Positions 18,513-27,227 of a stretch of DNA of 64,000 nt are shown here, piece after piece. This stretch comes from Anoxybacter fermentans. GTDB taxonomy: Bacteria > Bacillota > Halanaerobiia > DY22613. The notes under the pieces are model-generated. The model was not told the DNA's origin. It saw only the letters and a program-made list of their open reading frames with translations, and ran no database searches. Location of the stretch: assembly GCF_003991135.1 (NCBI RefSeq), contig NZ_CP016379.1:3162001-3226000 (forward strand), in the 5' to 3' direction. Position 1 is the first letter of the stretch. Each line of letters begins with the position of its first letter. The position numbers were made by a program, and so were the translations under genes.

Positions 18513-18758
18513 TTGAATTTACTTAAAATTTATCTGGTGATTATTTTACCTGTTGTAGTAGTGATATTTATGGTTTATATAAATTTTTATATTAAAAAGC
18601 AAATAAAAGAGCTTAAAAAAAGAAATGCCAGGGAGAATGATTATATTGTCAAAGAATCAGAAAAGGTTCTCTTTGAGTATCTTAAGTTGTCGAGAGAAGG
18701 GGACCTGGCAGATGATAAATATTCCCGGATGCAAAAGTCAGAAAAAGAAAGTAAGTGA
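18513..18758 (+). CDS. Small single-pass membrane protein with a coiled-coil tail
   Basis: About 81 residues. A strongly hydrophobic N-terminal segment (IYLVIILPVVVVIFMVYINF) is followed by a Lys/Glu-rich helix (KKQIKELKKRNARENDY). No family is recognised. TTG 18513 fits the SD GGAGG best; a GTG at 18504 overlaps the SD, so it is less likely. It follows the GT4 gene closely (30 nt) and may belong to the same transcript. Confidence 0.55.
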   Translation: MNLLKIYLVIILPVVVVIFMVYINFYIKKQIKELKKRNARENDYIVKESEKVLFEYLKLSREGDLADDKYSRMQKSEKESK

Positions 18759-19082
18759 AACTTTTAATTGACGTGAAAAATGTTAAATATAATTTGCAGT
18801 TGAAAACAGTTAAATAGAAAAGGTTTGTCCATTATTAAAATTGACTTAAATAGCCAAATCTACTTTCAATATAATATTACCATTTATGAAAGATCTTAAA
18901 AAAGGGTATCTTTTAAAAGTACGGAATATTTTTTTCGAAAATTTTAAATGTCTATGTTAAAAATTTGTTAATAAAACAGGGAAAAAAGTAGTTGCTGGAG
19001 AAGATACCTGTAAAAAATATAATGATTAGTGAAATTGAAGGATAAAAAAATCATAAATAAAAGGGAGTGAGGTAATTAATCG
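18759..19082. other. Intergenic region ahead of the two-component system
   Basis: The 324 bp are very A+T-rich and hold no ORF. Several TATAAT-like hexamers occur (18788, 18870, 19018), but none has a well-spaced TTGACA partner. The promoter for the response regulator is expected here but cannot be placed. The SD of the next gene is GGGAGTGAGG. Confidence 0.4.
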
Positions 19083-19793
19083 ATGAATAAGGGTCGGGTT
19101 TTAGTTGTAGATGATGAAGATGCCATTCGTGAGTTGATAGTGTTTAATCTAAAACAGCAGGGTTTTGAAGCTATAGAGGCAGCAGATGGTCTAGAGGCAA
19201 TTAGAAAAGTGGAAGAAGAACGACCGGACCTTGTCATTCTCGATTTGATGTTACCAAAAATGGACGGTCTGGAAGTCTGTCAAAAGATTCGCCATTCCAG
19301 GGAATTAGCAAAAATACCCATTATTATGCTTACTGCCAGGGGTGAAGAGGTGGATCGGGTACTGGGATTGGAGATAGGGGCTGATGATTATGTGACCAAA
19401 CCCTTTAGTCCAAGGGAATTGATGGCCCGGGTGAAAGCTATTCTTCGTCGGTTGGCCCAATCTCAGGTTGAAGAAGATAGTAATGATAAACTTTCCATTG
19501 GAGTATTAAAGATTATTCCCTCCCGTTATCGAGCGACTTTTGAGGGGATAGAATTGGAACTTACTCCCAAGGAGTTTGAACTTCTGTATATGTTGGCACT
19601 TCGACCGGGCAAGGTTTTTACCCGTAATGAACTTTTAGAAAAAGTCTGGGGTTATGAATATATGGGTGATACCCGGACTGTAGATGTGCATATCCGTCGA
19701 TTGCGGAAGAAGATGGAAGAAATCAATCCTGATCTAGATTATATTGAAACAATCCGCGGTGTCGGTTATCGATTTAGGGAGTTGAAGAAATGA
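19083..19793 (+). CDS. OmpR/PhoB-family response regulator (PhoP/PhoB-like)
   Basis: The 236-residue regulator has a receiver domain with acidic pocket DDED (10-13), phosphoacceptor Asp54 in VILDLMLP, the switch TARGEE and Lys in YVTKPFSP. After a linker it has an OmpR-type winged helix (LTPKEFELLYMLALRPGKVFTR ... GDTRTVDVHIRRLRKK, key part RTVDVHIRRLRKK). It overlaps the kinase gene by 4 nt. A Na+/phosphate symporter gene lies two genes downstream and the pst operon 26 kb away. A role in phosphate starvation control is therefore likely, but WalR-like cell-wall control is the main alternative. Confidence 0.88.
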   Translation: MNKGRVLVVDDEDAIRELIVFNLKQQGFEAIEAADGLEAIRKVEEERPDLVILDLMLPKMDGLEVCQKIRHSRELAKIPIIMLTARGEEVDRVLGLEIGADDYVTKPFSPRELMARVKAILRRLAQSQVEEDSNDKLSIGVLKIIPSRYRATFEGIELELTPKEFELLYMLALRPGKVFTRNELLEKVWGYEYMGDTRTVDVHIRRLRKKMEEINPDLDYIETIRGVGYRFRELKK

Positions 19794-21547
19794 GTAACAG
19801 TATCAAGTGGAAAATTATTTCGATCTTTTTACTTTTACAGCTATTGATCTTATTTATAATTGGAATCTATCTGACCTCAAATTTAAAAAAATTTATATAC
19901 CAGCAGATGGATATAAGTATGCTTAAACAGGTCAGACTTTTAAGTGAATTAATTTTGCCTGAACTTGAAAAAGGTGAATATGACCAGCTACAGGAACGTA
20001 GTTTCAAATTTGCAAAAGAGATTCAGGGACGGATAACTGTAATTGCTGAAGATGGTAAGGTATTGGCGGATTCAGAAGAGAATCCAGAGAGGATGGAGAA
20101 TCACGGGAGGCGCCCTGAAGTTCTTATGGCACGGGAGAAAGGAATAGGCTGGGCTACCCGTTATAGTACAACTTTGAATATGGAAATGAAATATCTGGCC
20201 CAGCGAGTTGAGCCCTATGGATATGTACGTCTGGCTATTCCTGTCACGGAGGTCAGGAATACTCTTTTAAAAATATTTGGCCGTATTTTGGTTGGCTTTG
20301 TTCTGGCCTTTTCTATCTTTTTTATCCTGGTCTTAAGAGTAAGTGAGAGTATTACTGAACCAATTAAAAAGATTACTGATACAGCTCAAAAAATTGCTCA
20401 TGGCAAATTAGGTGAGCGAATCCATATTTATACCAGAGATGAGATTGGTACTTTAAGCCGGATGTTTAATATGATGGCTTTTCAACTGGAAGAGACTATC
20501 AAAAAAATTACCAATGAAAAAGAACGATTGGCGACTATTCTGAAAAATATGGCTGATGGTCTGATTGCTCTGGATGCTGAGAAAAAAGTGATCCTTTTAA
20601 ATCCAGCAGCTGCAGATATTTTTGGGATTAAAGAAGAGGAAGCAAGGGGCAAATTGTTAATTGAAATAATTAGAAATCAGCAGTTGACTGAGGCTGTACA
20701 GAAAGCTTATGAAATCTTAGAACCGGTAAACACCGAAATTAGTCTTTATTACCCAAAAGAGGTGATTCTCAGGGCACATCTGGCTCCGATTATTCGTAAT
20801 TATGATCAGATTCGGGGAATGGTACTGATTTTTACTGATATTACTGAATTGAGGAGATTGGAGCGACTTAGGAGTGAATTTGTCAGTAATGTTTCCCATG
20901 AGTTGAAAACTCCCCTCACTTCTATACGTGGATATGTAGAAACTTTGCTGGAAATGGAGCTTGATGATCCTTCAGTGATCAAGTGTTTCTTAGGCGTAAT
21001 CAACAGAGAGAGTCAACGTTTATCAAGGTTAATTGATGATCTTCTCGATCTATCCCGGCTGGAAGGTAAACGTCATCAAAAGTTAACTCCTACCCGGCTT
21101 GAAAAAGTAGTAGAAAATGTAATCTCAATTCTGGCGCCGGAAGCTGAGAAAAAAGGAATTGATTTACTGGTTGATATCCCGGAAAATTTACCCCGGGTTA
21201 TGGGGATTGAAGAACAATTAAATCAGGTTTTAATCAATCTTGTAGATAATGGGATCAAATATACTCCTGCCAATGGAAAGGTCAGTATAAGTGCAGAGCC
21301 AGAAGGTGATTGGGTAATTTTAAAGGTAGCTGATACTGGTATTGGAATACCAGAAGAAGACATAGATCGAATTTTTGAACGATTCTATCGTGTGGACAAG
21401 GCAAGATCCCGTCAAATGGGTGGAACCGGTCTTGGGCTCAGTATTGTCAAGCATATTGTCAAAGGTCATGGTGGAGAGATTGAGGTGGAAAGTGAAGTAG
21501 GTAAGGGGACAATTTTTAAGGTCAAGTTAAAACGTGAGAAGAGATAG
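19790..21547 (+). CDS. Sensor histidine kinase (PhoR/WalK-like)
   Basis: The 585-residue membrane kinase has TM1 at about 10-30, an extracytoplasmic sensor of about 130 residues, TM2 at about 163-183, a HAMP domain (ITEPIKKITDTAQKIAHGKL), a PAS domain (about 250-350, DGLIALDAEKKVILLNPAA, key part LNPAAADIFG), then HisKA with His370 in VSNVSHELKTPLTS. The HATPase domain follows, with N-box NLVDNGIKYT, G1 DTGIGIP and G2 GGTGLGLSIVKH. It is the partner of the overlapping response regulator. The domain order TM-sensor-TM-HAMP-PAS-kinase is that of Gram-positive PhoR and WalK. Confidence 0.9.
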   Translation: MSNSIKWKIISIFLLLQLLILFIIGIYLTSNLKKFIYQQMDISMLKQVRLLSELILPELEKGEYDQLQERSFKFAKEIQGRITVIAEDGKVLADSEENPERMENHGRRPEVLMAREKGIGWATRYSTTLNMEMKYLAQRVEPYGYVRLAIPVTEVRNTLLKIFGRILVGFVLAFSIFFILVLRVSESITEPIKKITDTAQKIAHGKLGERIHIYTRDEIGTLSRMFNMMAFQLEETIKKITNEKERLATILKNMADGLIALDAEKKVILLNPAAADIFGIKEEEARGKLLIEIIRNQQLTEAVQKAYEILEPVNTEISLYYPKEVILRAHLAPIIRNYDQIRGMVLIFTDITELRRLERLRSEFVSNVSHELKTPLTSIRGYVETLLEMELDDPSVIKCFLGVINRESQRLSRLIDDLLDLSRLEGKRHQKLTPTRLEKVVENVISILAPEAEKKGIDLLVDIPENLPRVMGIEEQLNQVLINLVDNGIKYTPANGKVSISAEPEGDWVILKVADTGIGIPEEDIDRIFERFYRVDKARSRQMGGTGLGLSIVKHIVKGHGGEIEVESEVGKGTIFKVKLKREKR

Positions 21548-21577
21548 GCCAACTAGTATGGTTGGTCTATTTTTTAT
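21546..21577 (+). terminator. Terminator after the sensor kinase
   Basis: GGCCAAC and GTTGGTC pair (one G-U), followed by TATTTTTTAT. Confidence 0.75.
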
Positions 21578-21683
21578 ATAAAAGCCATCTTGACATATTT
21601 ACTCTATATAGTAGAATGTATATGAGGTAAAAGTAAAGTTCGCAATTTCAATAATTATTAGTTTCTGGCAGGAGGTATAATCA

Positions 21684-22484
21684 ATGCGTTTAAGTTTACC
21701 CAGAACTTATGTTAAAAAAATCTGGAGAGCAATAGTTGAATTTGATTTAATTCAAGCTAATGATAGGATTATGATTGGTTTTTCCGGAGGCAAGGATAGT
21801 TCATTTCTTGCATATGCCCTCTCAGTATTAAAAAAGTCAGCACCTATTCCTTTTGAAGTAGAAGCTGTACATATTGATCTTGGTTTTAATCCGGATTTTG
21901 ATTTTGGTCGGTTTTATAAGTTTTTTGAGCAAATTGAGATACCTTTTCATGTAGAGCATACCCGGATTCAAGAGATAGTTTTTTCTAAAGGAGAAAAGAG
22001 TGCATGTGCCCGCTGTGCGTATTTCCGCCGTGGAGCAGTTAATTCATATGCTAAAGAGAGAGGCTGTAATAAAGTAGCTTATGCTCATCATTATGATGAT
22101 GCGGTGGAAACTTTTCTTTTAAGTATTTTATATTCTGGTCAGGTAAGTACATTTTTACCTCGTACGTATCTGACTGAAAGTAAGTTGACTGTAATCCGTC
22201 CACTTGTTTATTTGAGAGAAAAAGAGATAAGAGAAGCTAAAAAGTTTACTGGTTATGAACCAATTATAAGCCCCTGCCCTATGGATGGGTGTACAAAACG
22301 GGCTGAAGTAAAAAATTTAATTCGCCAATTAACACGAAAAAATAAAATGGTCTTTTATAATGTGGCTGCAGCTATGTGTGAAAATAGTATAGGTGATATG
22401 TGGCCTAAGCGTCTTACAGGTGAGGAGTTTGCGGCTAAAATGAAAGAATTCTGGTCTTTAAAATATAGTGATTTAGAAGATTAA
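21684..22484 (+). CDS. TtcA-like tRNA thiolation ATPase
   Basis: This 266-residue protein is a PP-loop ATP pyrophosphatase of the TtcA/TtuA superfamily, with the P-loop GFSGGKDSSFLAY. Cysteines that would hold a [4Fe-4S] cluster are in CARCAYFRRG and in SPCPMDGC. The phrase VAYAHHYDDAVETFLLS is the conserved H-x-DD region. TtcA thiolates C32 of certain tRNAs; the exact target here cannot be told from sequence. It has its own SD (GGAGGT) and terminator and appears to be a single-gene unit. Confidence 0.85.
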   Translation: MRLSLPRTYVKKIWRAIVEFDLIQANDRIMIGFSGGKDSSFLAYALSVLKKSAPIPFEVEAVHIDLGFNPDFDFGRFYKFFEQIEIPFHVEHTRIQEIVFSKGEKSACARCAYFRRGAVNSYAKERGCNKVAYAHHYDDAVETFLLSILYSGQVSTFLPRTYLTESKLTVIRPLVYLREKEIREAKKFTGYEPIISPCPMDGCTKRAEVKNLIRQLTRKNKMVFYNVAAAMCENSIGDMWPKRLTGEEFAAKMKEFWSLKYSDLED

Positions 22485-22497
22485 AGAATTAAAGAGA

Positions 22498-22534
22498 GCT
22501 GATCTGCATAAACATTTGCAGATCAGCTTTTTTT
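22498..22534 (+). terminator. Strong intrinsic terminator after the TtcA-like gene
   Basis: AGCTGATCTGCA and TGCAGATCAGCT form a perfect 12-bp stem followed by TTTTTTT. Confidence 0.95.
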
Positions 22535-22650
22535 ATCCAATGGTTAATTGACTTTTAAGAGAAAATATTTTACAATAAATATATTACGTACAAAATAAAT
22601 TTTCAAAATATTTAAAATATTAATATGTTATGTGTGGGGAGGGATATGGT

Positions 22651-24315
22651 GTGTTAATTTTTTTTGGAATTGTCGGAGGTCTGGCAATTTTTCTCTATGG
22701 GATGCAGATTGCCAGTGAAAGTCTTCAGTTGGTTGCAGGCTCTCGTTTTAAAAAAGTACTTAAATTTTTGACTAAAAATCAATTTATGGGAGTTGCATTT
22801 GGTTGTATTGTTACCTTTTTGCTCCAGAGTAGTAGTGCAACTACTGTCCTTCTGGTCAGTTTTGTTAGTGCTTCATTGATGAATCTGACCCAGACTCTGG
22901 GAGTAATATTGGGTGCTAATATTGGAACTACTTTGACGGTTCAATTAATCTCTTTAAAGTTTTCTGATTATGCCCTTCTATTGATAGCTTTAGGATTTTT
23001 ACTGCGTTTTATGAAGAAAAATCCCCATTTTAAAGAAATAGGTGGAGTTATTCTTGGGTTTGGCTTTATATTTTATGGAATGAAAATCATGTCTGATTCT
23101 ATGGTACCTTTAAGAACTGTTCCAACTTTTACCCATATGCTTACCTCTTTAGGACAGCGTCCGGTTTTAGGGACAATTTTAGCTACTTTGTTTACTGCTA
23201 TTATTCAAAGTAGTGCAGCAACTTTGGGTTTGGCTATATCTCTTTCAACGCAGGGACTTCTACCGCTTAAAGCGGCCATACCAATTATTTTTGGTTCCAA
23301 TATTGGAACATGTGCTACTGCTTTGCTTTCTAGTATTGGTGTAAGTCAGGAAGCTAAAAAAGTGGCTATAGCCCATACCCTTTTTAAGATTATGGGAGTA
23401 ATAATTTTTTTCCCATTTATTGGTCAACTTACTGCATTAATGCAGTATATGGGCGGAGATATGGGGAGGCAGATTGCTAATATTCATACTATCTTTAATG
23501 TGGGTCTGGCGGTGATTTTTATACCCTTTACTTCCCAGATGGCCAAATTGGTTCATTGGCTTGTGCCTGAAAAAAAGGAAGAAGGTATTGGAGTTCCCCG
23601 ATATATTACACCTAAGGCCCTTGATACTCCGATGATTGCCATTGAACAGGCTAATCAGGAAGTAATCCGGATTGGAAGGCTAATTCAGAAAATGACGAAA
23701 GAGGTATTAGATGCTGTTTTGAGTAAGAACAGGATAAAATTAGCTGAACTTCAGGGATTAGAAGCAGCTATTGATCGTCTTGCTCAGGCCCTTACCAATT
23801 ATTTGAGTGATCTCAGTCAGAAAACTATTGATGAACATACAGCTCAGAAGGTTATTAATCTGCTCTTTATTAATAATGATTTAGAACATATCGGTGACCT
23901 TTATGAAAAAATGCTTACGAAAGGATATAAGATTCTTAAAGATGATTTAAACTTTTCTAATGAAGGGTTAGAAGAACTTCGAGAGATGCATAAGACCGTT
24001 ATAGAGATGATTGATTTAACAATTGATGCTTTAGAATACGGAGATTGGGAGAAAGCCCGGACTGTAACATTAGAACAACCCTATATTATTATGGATGAAT
24101 GGAGATACCGGAAAACCCATATTCTTCGTTTGCAACAGGGAATCCAGGATTCCAGGGCTACTAGCAACATTCATCTGGATTTGATAAATATTATGCAGAA
24201 AGTCTGTGAGCATTCTCGAAATATCTGTCAGGTATTACTATATGAAGCTGGTCAGTTGTATGATCTATTTAACATTTTTGAAGATGCAGAAACAGTAGAG
24301 AGCAAGGACGCATGA
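22651..24315 (+). CDS. Na+/phosphate cotransporter with C-terminal PhoU-like domain
   Basis: The product of about 555 residues belongs to the NptA / PF02690 family. It has two inverted repeats, each with the QSSSATT-type motif (FLLQSSSATTVLLVSF and AIIQSSAATLGLAISL), and GANIGTTLT / GSNIGTCATA that form the substrate site. Eight or so membrane segments occupy residues about 1-310. The rest is a PhoU-like helical domain (LEHIGDLYEKMLTKGYKIL). It imports phosphate with sodium, which fits a marine or halophilic habitat (inference). GTG 22651 is chosen because GGGAGGG lies 7 nt before it. It lies downstream of the PhoP/PhoR-like pair. Confidence 0.9.
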   Translation: MLIFFGIVGGLAIFLYGMQIASESLQLVAGSRFKKVLKFLTKNQFMGVAFGCIVTFLLQSSSATTVLLVSFVSASLMNLTQTLGVILGANIGTTLTVQLISLKFSDYALLLIALGFLLRFMKKNPHFKEIGGVILGFGFIFYGMKIMSDSMVPLRTVPTFTHMLTSLGQRPVLGTILATLFTAIIQSSAATLGLAISLSTQGLLPLKAAIPIIFGSNIGTCATALLSSIGVSQEAKKVAIAHTLFKIMGVIIFFPFIGQLTALMQYMGGDMGRQIANIHTIFNVGLAVIFIPFTSQMAKLVHWLVPEKKEEGIGVPRYITPKALDTPMIAIEQANQEVIRIGRLIQKMTKEVLDAVLSKNRIKLAELQGLEAAIDRLAQALTNYLSDLSQKTIDEHTAQKVINLLFINNDLEHIGDLYEKMLTKGYKILKDDLNFSNEGLEELREMHKTVIEMIDLTIDALEYGDWEKARTVTLEQPYIIMDEWRYRKTHILRLQQGIQDSRATSNIHLDLINIMQKVCEHSRNICQVLLYEAGQLYDLFNIFEDAETVESKDA

Positions 24316-24359
24316 TGAGTCGTATTGGAATCAATGTTTAATAACTTTAGGTTCTTTTT

Positions 24360-24614
24360 GGACTATCTTTTAGGTAGTCTGAGCTTGTTGACAAATCTTT
24401 CTCTTTTAGAAATTTGCCCGTGCACTGCCAGAAAAACTAAATATAATTTCTTAAGCGTATAAGTCAAGGCTTAAAGCCAGGAGGTTGGAAGCCTTGACTT
24501 TTAAGGACGCGCAGCCAGGATGGCGGAGCATCTGGTAGCAGAAGAAATTATATTTAGTTTTTCTATTCCTCCTGTGGAAGCAAGTTATGTGCACCTCCCC
24601 TTTTTCAACAGCCT
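24360..24614. repeat. Family 2 structured repeat, copy 1, with its left target copy
   Basis: The element itself runs 24381-24614 (GAGCTTGTTGACAAA ... TTTTTCAACAGCCTG). It contains a 23-bp perfect outer stem (24430-24452 with 24542-24564) and an inner 12-bp stem AAGTCAAGGCTT / AAGCCTTGACTT (24461-24472 with 24489-24500). Between the inner stem and the right outer arm lies a GC-rich block (GGACGCGCAGCC, GGATGGCGGAGC). It is flanked on both sides by a 21-bp near-identical copy of GGACTAYCTTTTAGGTAGTCT, which looks like a target duplication. It is about 80% identical to 50135-50367. No ORF is apparent. Confidence 0.85.
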
Positions 24615-24616
24615 GG

Positions 24617-24641
24617 GACTACCTTTTAGGTAGTCTTTTTT
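24617..24641 (+). terminator. Terminator of the Na+/phosphate symporter gene
   Basis: GACTACCT and AGGTAGTC pair around TTT and precede TTTTTT. A second copy of the hairpin without the T tract lies at 24361-24379 on the other side of the family 2 element, so the insertion seems to have duplicated the terminator stem. Confidence 0.7.
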
Positions 24642-24699
24642 AGTGTTTAGAAAAATATGCTTTTTGTAGATTGTAGATAACATTTGATATAGATAATTT

Positions 24700-24904
24700 A
24701 TAAAAAGTTAATTTTAAGTAATATAAAAATTTTTTTGCTAAACTATCTTAGTAAGATTGAAAAGAATGGCCTCATCACAGGATGTAATGAGCTAATCAAG
24801 AACCAGGAGGACCTGTTGATTAGTGTGCCTTATTTCGTCTGAGATCGAACTTTAAATGATTTGAAAAATTTTACTATAAAGCAAAAAAATTAGCTTTGTA
24901 CAGT
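24700..24904. repeat. Family 1 repeat, copy d (degenerate)
   Basis: The ends are worn (AAAAAGTTAATTTT and AAAATTAGCTTTGTACAGT with one extra A), but the inner ACTATCTTAGTAAGATTG, GGCCTCATCACAGGATG and TTATTTCGTCTGAGATCGA blocks clearly belong to the family. Together with the family 2 element it fills the 677-bp gap before the HAD gene. Confidence 0.8.
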
Positions 24905-24992
24905 GCCCGAAGGGCATTTCGTTCTTTATAAAAGGAAAAAGTGAATTTATAAAGAAAAAGTATAAGTATGAGCAATTGAGGAGGAGATGCAG

Positions 24993-25826
24993 ATGAAATA
25001 CCGTCTAATCGTTTCAGATATTGATGGAACTTTAACTGAAGTCTGGGATCAGGTAAATGATCGAAATCGTCAGGTTTTAAAGCGGTTGGTTAAAAAAGGG
25101 GTCGCTTTTATGATTGCTACCGGTCGAAGTTTTAAAACTGCAGAAAGTATTTTAAAGTCTCTTGATATTCCCTGCTATGCCTGTTTGATGAATGGGGCTG
25201 TATTACTTTCCTATCCTGAACGGAAGTTGATTTATACTAATTATATTTCTGTGGATGAGAAGAATCTGATTATGGAAAAAATCCAAAAATTCGGTGGACA
25301 TGCCGTAATTTATAATGGTTATGAAAGAGGAGATAAAATTTACTATAATGAAAATTATCGGCTAAATCCCGTTCTTGATAAAATTATAAATTCGAGTATT
25401 AATAGACGGATTCAGGTCGGGAATATGATTAAAGATATTAATCACCCGGTACCTGTAATTAGTTGTGTAGGGGAAGAGGAAGAGATTGATACTATTCAGA
25501 ATTTGTTAGAACCATATCAGGACAAATTTAATATTTTAAAACTTAAAGAAAATTATTATGAGGATTTTTTTTGGTTGATGATTACCCGAAAAGGAGTAGA
25601 TAAAGTTCATGGGATTAAGTATGTTGCTAAACAATTAAGGATTCGACGCGAGGAGATTATTGCTATCGGAGATGATTTAAACGATCTTGAGATGATCAAA
25701 TATGCAGGGTTAGGTATAGCCATGGAAAATGGAGTTGATGAACTTAAAGCTGTGGCAGATATGATTGCACCTCCTTGTACCGAGGATGGAATGGCCCTTA
25801 TTTTGGAAGAGATTTATTCGATTTAA
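24993..25826 (+). CDS. Cof-type HAD-IIB phosphatase
   Basis: The 277-residue protein is a haloacid dehalogenase-superfamily hydrolase of subfamily IIB. It has motif I SDIDGTLTE, motif II ATGRS, a cap domain, motif III Lys in GVDKVHGIKY and motif IV IGDDLNDLEMIKYAG. Such enzymes remove phosphate from sugar phosphates or similar small molecules. The ATG at 24993 has better spacing from GAGGAGGAG than the one at 24987. It lies upstream of the LacI-controlled sugar genes but is separated from them by repeat copy e, so a shared role is possible but not shown. Confidence 0.9.
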   Translation: MKYRLIVSDIDGTLTEVWDQVNDRNRQVLKRLVKKGVAFMIATGRSFKTAESILKSLDIPCYACLMNGAVLLSYPERKLIYTNYISVDEKNLIMEKIQKFGGHAVIYNGYERGDKIYYNENYRLNPVLDKIINSSINRRIQVGNMIKDINHPVPVISCVGEEEEIDTIQNLLEPYQDKFNILKLKENYYEDFFWLMITRKGVDKVHGIKYVAKQLRIRREEIIAIGDDLNDLEMIKYAGLGIAMENGVDELKAVADMIAPPCTEDGMALILEEIYSI

Positions 25827-25833
25827 TGATTAA

Positions 25834-25957
25834 ACTGCAAAAAGCTAATTTTGAGCGCTATTGAAATTTTTCATTTAACCATCTTATTTTGACTGAAATC
25901 GAACTTTAGATGGTTCGAAAAATTTCTTTATGAAGCGAAAAATTAGCTTTTTGCGGT
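25834..25957. repeat. Family 1 repeat, copy e (short class)
   Basis: 124 bp. The left end ATGATTAAACTGCAAAAAGC is intact; the right end reads GCTTTTTGCGGT. It lacks the central GGCCTCATCACA hairpin. Confidence 0.9.
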
Positions 25958-26043
25958 GTGGGAATTTTAAAAAAATTTTATCATTGAAAAGAAGGAATCT
26001 ATTAATTTATGTCTAAATATATAAATATAAGTATATCAAAAAC

Positions 26044-26057
26044 CCAAAACGTTTTGG
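26044..26057. promoter_or_regulatory. LacI-family operator upstream of the regulator gene
   Basis: CCAAAACGTTTTGG is a perfect 14-bp palindrome with the central CG typical of LacI/CcpA-family operators. It lies 50 bp before the lacI-like start codon, suggesting autoregulation. An identical site lies upstream of the binding-protein gene. Confidence 0.85.
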
Positions 26058-26107
26058 AATATTAAATATTAAAATTTTTATAAGTTTTATATAAAGAGGT
26101 TGGGCGA

Positions 26108-27124
26108 ATGGCAACTACAATTCGTGATGTAGCGAAAAAATCTGGATATTCTATAACCACAGTGTCACGTGCTTTAAATGGGTATGATGATGTGAGTGAA
26201 GAAACGCGAGAAAAAATTTTACAGGTGGCAAAAGAATTAAATTATTATCCAAACCGTATCGCTCAAAATCTTGTTACAAAGCGTTTTAATACTCTGGGGA
26301 TGTTTATACTTGAACGGATGACTTTTCAGCAACCTTTTATTTTTGAAGTTGTCAGCGGAGTAGTAGATGAAGCAACAAAAGAGGATTTTGACCTTTTACT
26401 TTTTGGTACACAATCTTTACGGAGTGGTATGAAACCTCACCAGATGTGCACACAGCGGGGAGTAGGAGGTGCAATAATTATGGGCCTCCGACTGCATGAC
26501 CCTATTATTCAGGTGATGGAAGAGAGTGGATTCCCCACTGTACTTATAGACATACCTATTAAAGGGAAAAGAGCTACCTTTGTTGCTTCAGATAATCAGT
26601 TGGGTTCTTTACAGGCTATTAATCATCTGGTTAATTTAGGCCACCGACATATTGGATTTATTAATGGACATTTGGAAGCATGGGTTAGTTTAGAAAGATT
26701 AAAGGGGTATAAAAAAGGGATTGAAGAGCATTCTTTACCCTGGAAAAGTGAGTATATTTTTCAGGGTGACTTTAGTAAAGAATCCGGTAAAAAGGGAGCC
26801 AGGATACTTATGACACAAAATCCTGAACTGACCGCTATCTTTGTTGCCAGTGATTTGATGGCTACAGGAGTGATAGAAGAATTAACTCTTATGGGATATA
26901 AGATTCCTGATGATATTTCGGTGATAGGATTTGATGATCTGGATTTTGCTTCTCATATCAAACCTACTCTATCCACAATACGCCAGGATAAATACCAACT
27001 TGGTATAGAGGCTGCCAGGAAAATAATTGCGATGATTAAAAACGAAAATTATCTACCAGAACAACATTTTCTTAAAACTACTTTAATTAGTCGGGAGTCT
27101 ACAGGTCCAGTTAGAATAGAATAA
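26108..27124 (+). CDS. LacI-family transcriptional regulator of the sugar operon
   Basis: This 338-residue protein has the N-terminal LacI helix-turn-helix (TIRDVAKKSGYSITTVSRAL) and hinge helix (NYYPNRIAQNLVTKR), then a periplasmic-binding-protein-like sugar sensor domain ending with the typical FDDLDFASHIKPTLSTIRQD (key part GFDDLDFASHIKPTLSTI). It likely represses the neighbouring importer and GH65 phosphorylase by binding CCAAAACGTTTTGG at 26044 and 27176, and is released by a sugar. Only about 100 bp separate it from the binding-protein gene. The inducer is not evident; a glucose-containing disaccharide fits the operon. Confidence 0.92.
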   Translation: MATTIRDVAKKSGYSITTVSRALNGYDDVSEETREKILQVAKELNYYPNRIAQNLVTKRFNTLGMFILERMTFQQPFIFEVVSGVVDEATKEDFDLLLFGTQSLRSGMKPHQMCTQRGVGGAIIMGLRLHDPIIQVMEESGFPTVLIDIPIKGKRATFVASDNQLGSLQAINHLVNLGHRHIGFINGHLEAWVSLERLKGYKKGIEEHSLPWKSEYIFQGDFSKESGKKGARILMTQNPELTAIFVASDLMATGVIEELTLMGYKIPDDISVIGFDDLDFASHIKPTLSTIRQDKYQLGIEAARKIIAMIKNENYLPEQHFLKTTLISRESTGPVRIE

Positions 27125-27175
27125 TAAAAAATTAAAAGAAAGGAGAGTGGTTATAAAATATTTTTTTATTTTTTT

Positions 27176-27189
27176 CCAAAACGTTTTGG
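27176..27189. promoter_or_regulatory. LacI-family operator upstream of the sugar-binding protein gene
   Basis: A second perfect CCAAAACGTTTTGG palindrome, 39 bp before the ATG of the binding protein. Its identity with the site at 26044 makes a regulon of at least these two units likely. Confidence 0.87.
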
Positions 27190-27227
27190 ATAAAAATTAT
27201 TAATAAAAGAGGAGGAGGAAATTAAAA

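Noticed and set aside
18759-19082. A sigma-A promoter for the two-component system at TTGACG (18768) and TATAAT (18788)
   Set aside because: The spacing is only 14 bp; other pairings in the region are 20-23 bp, so none is convincing.
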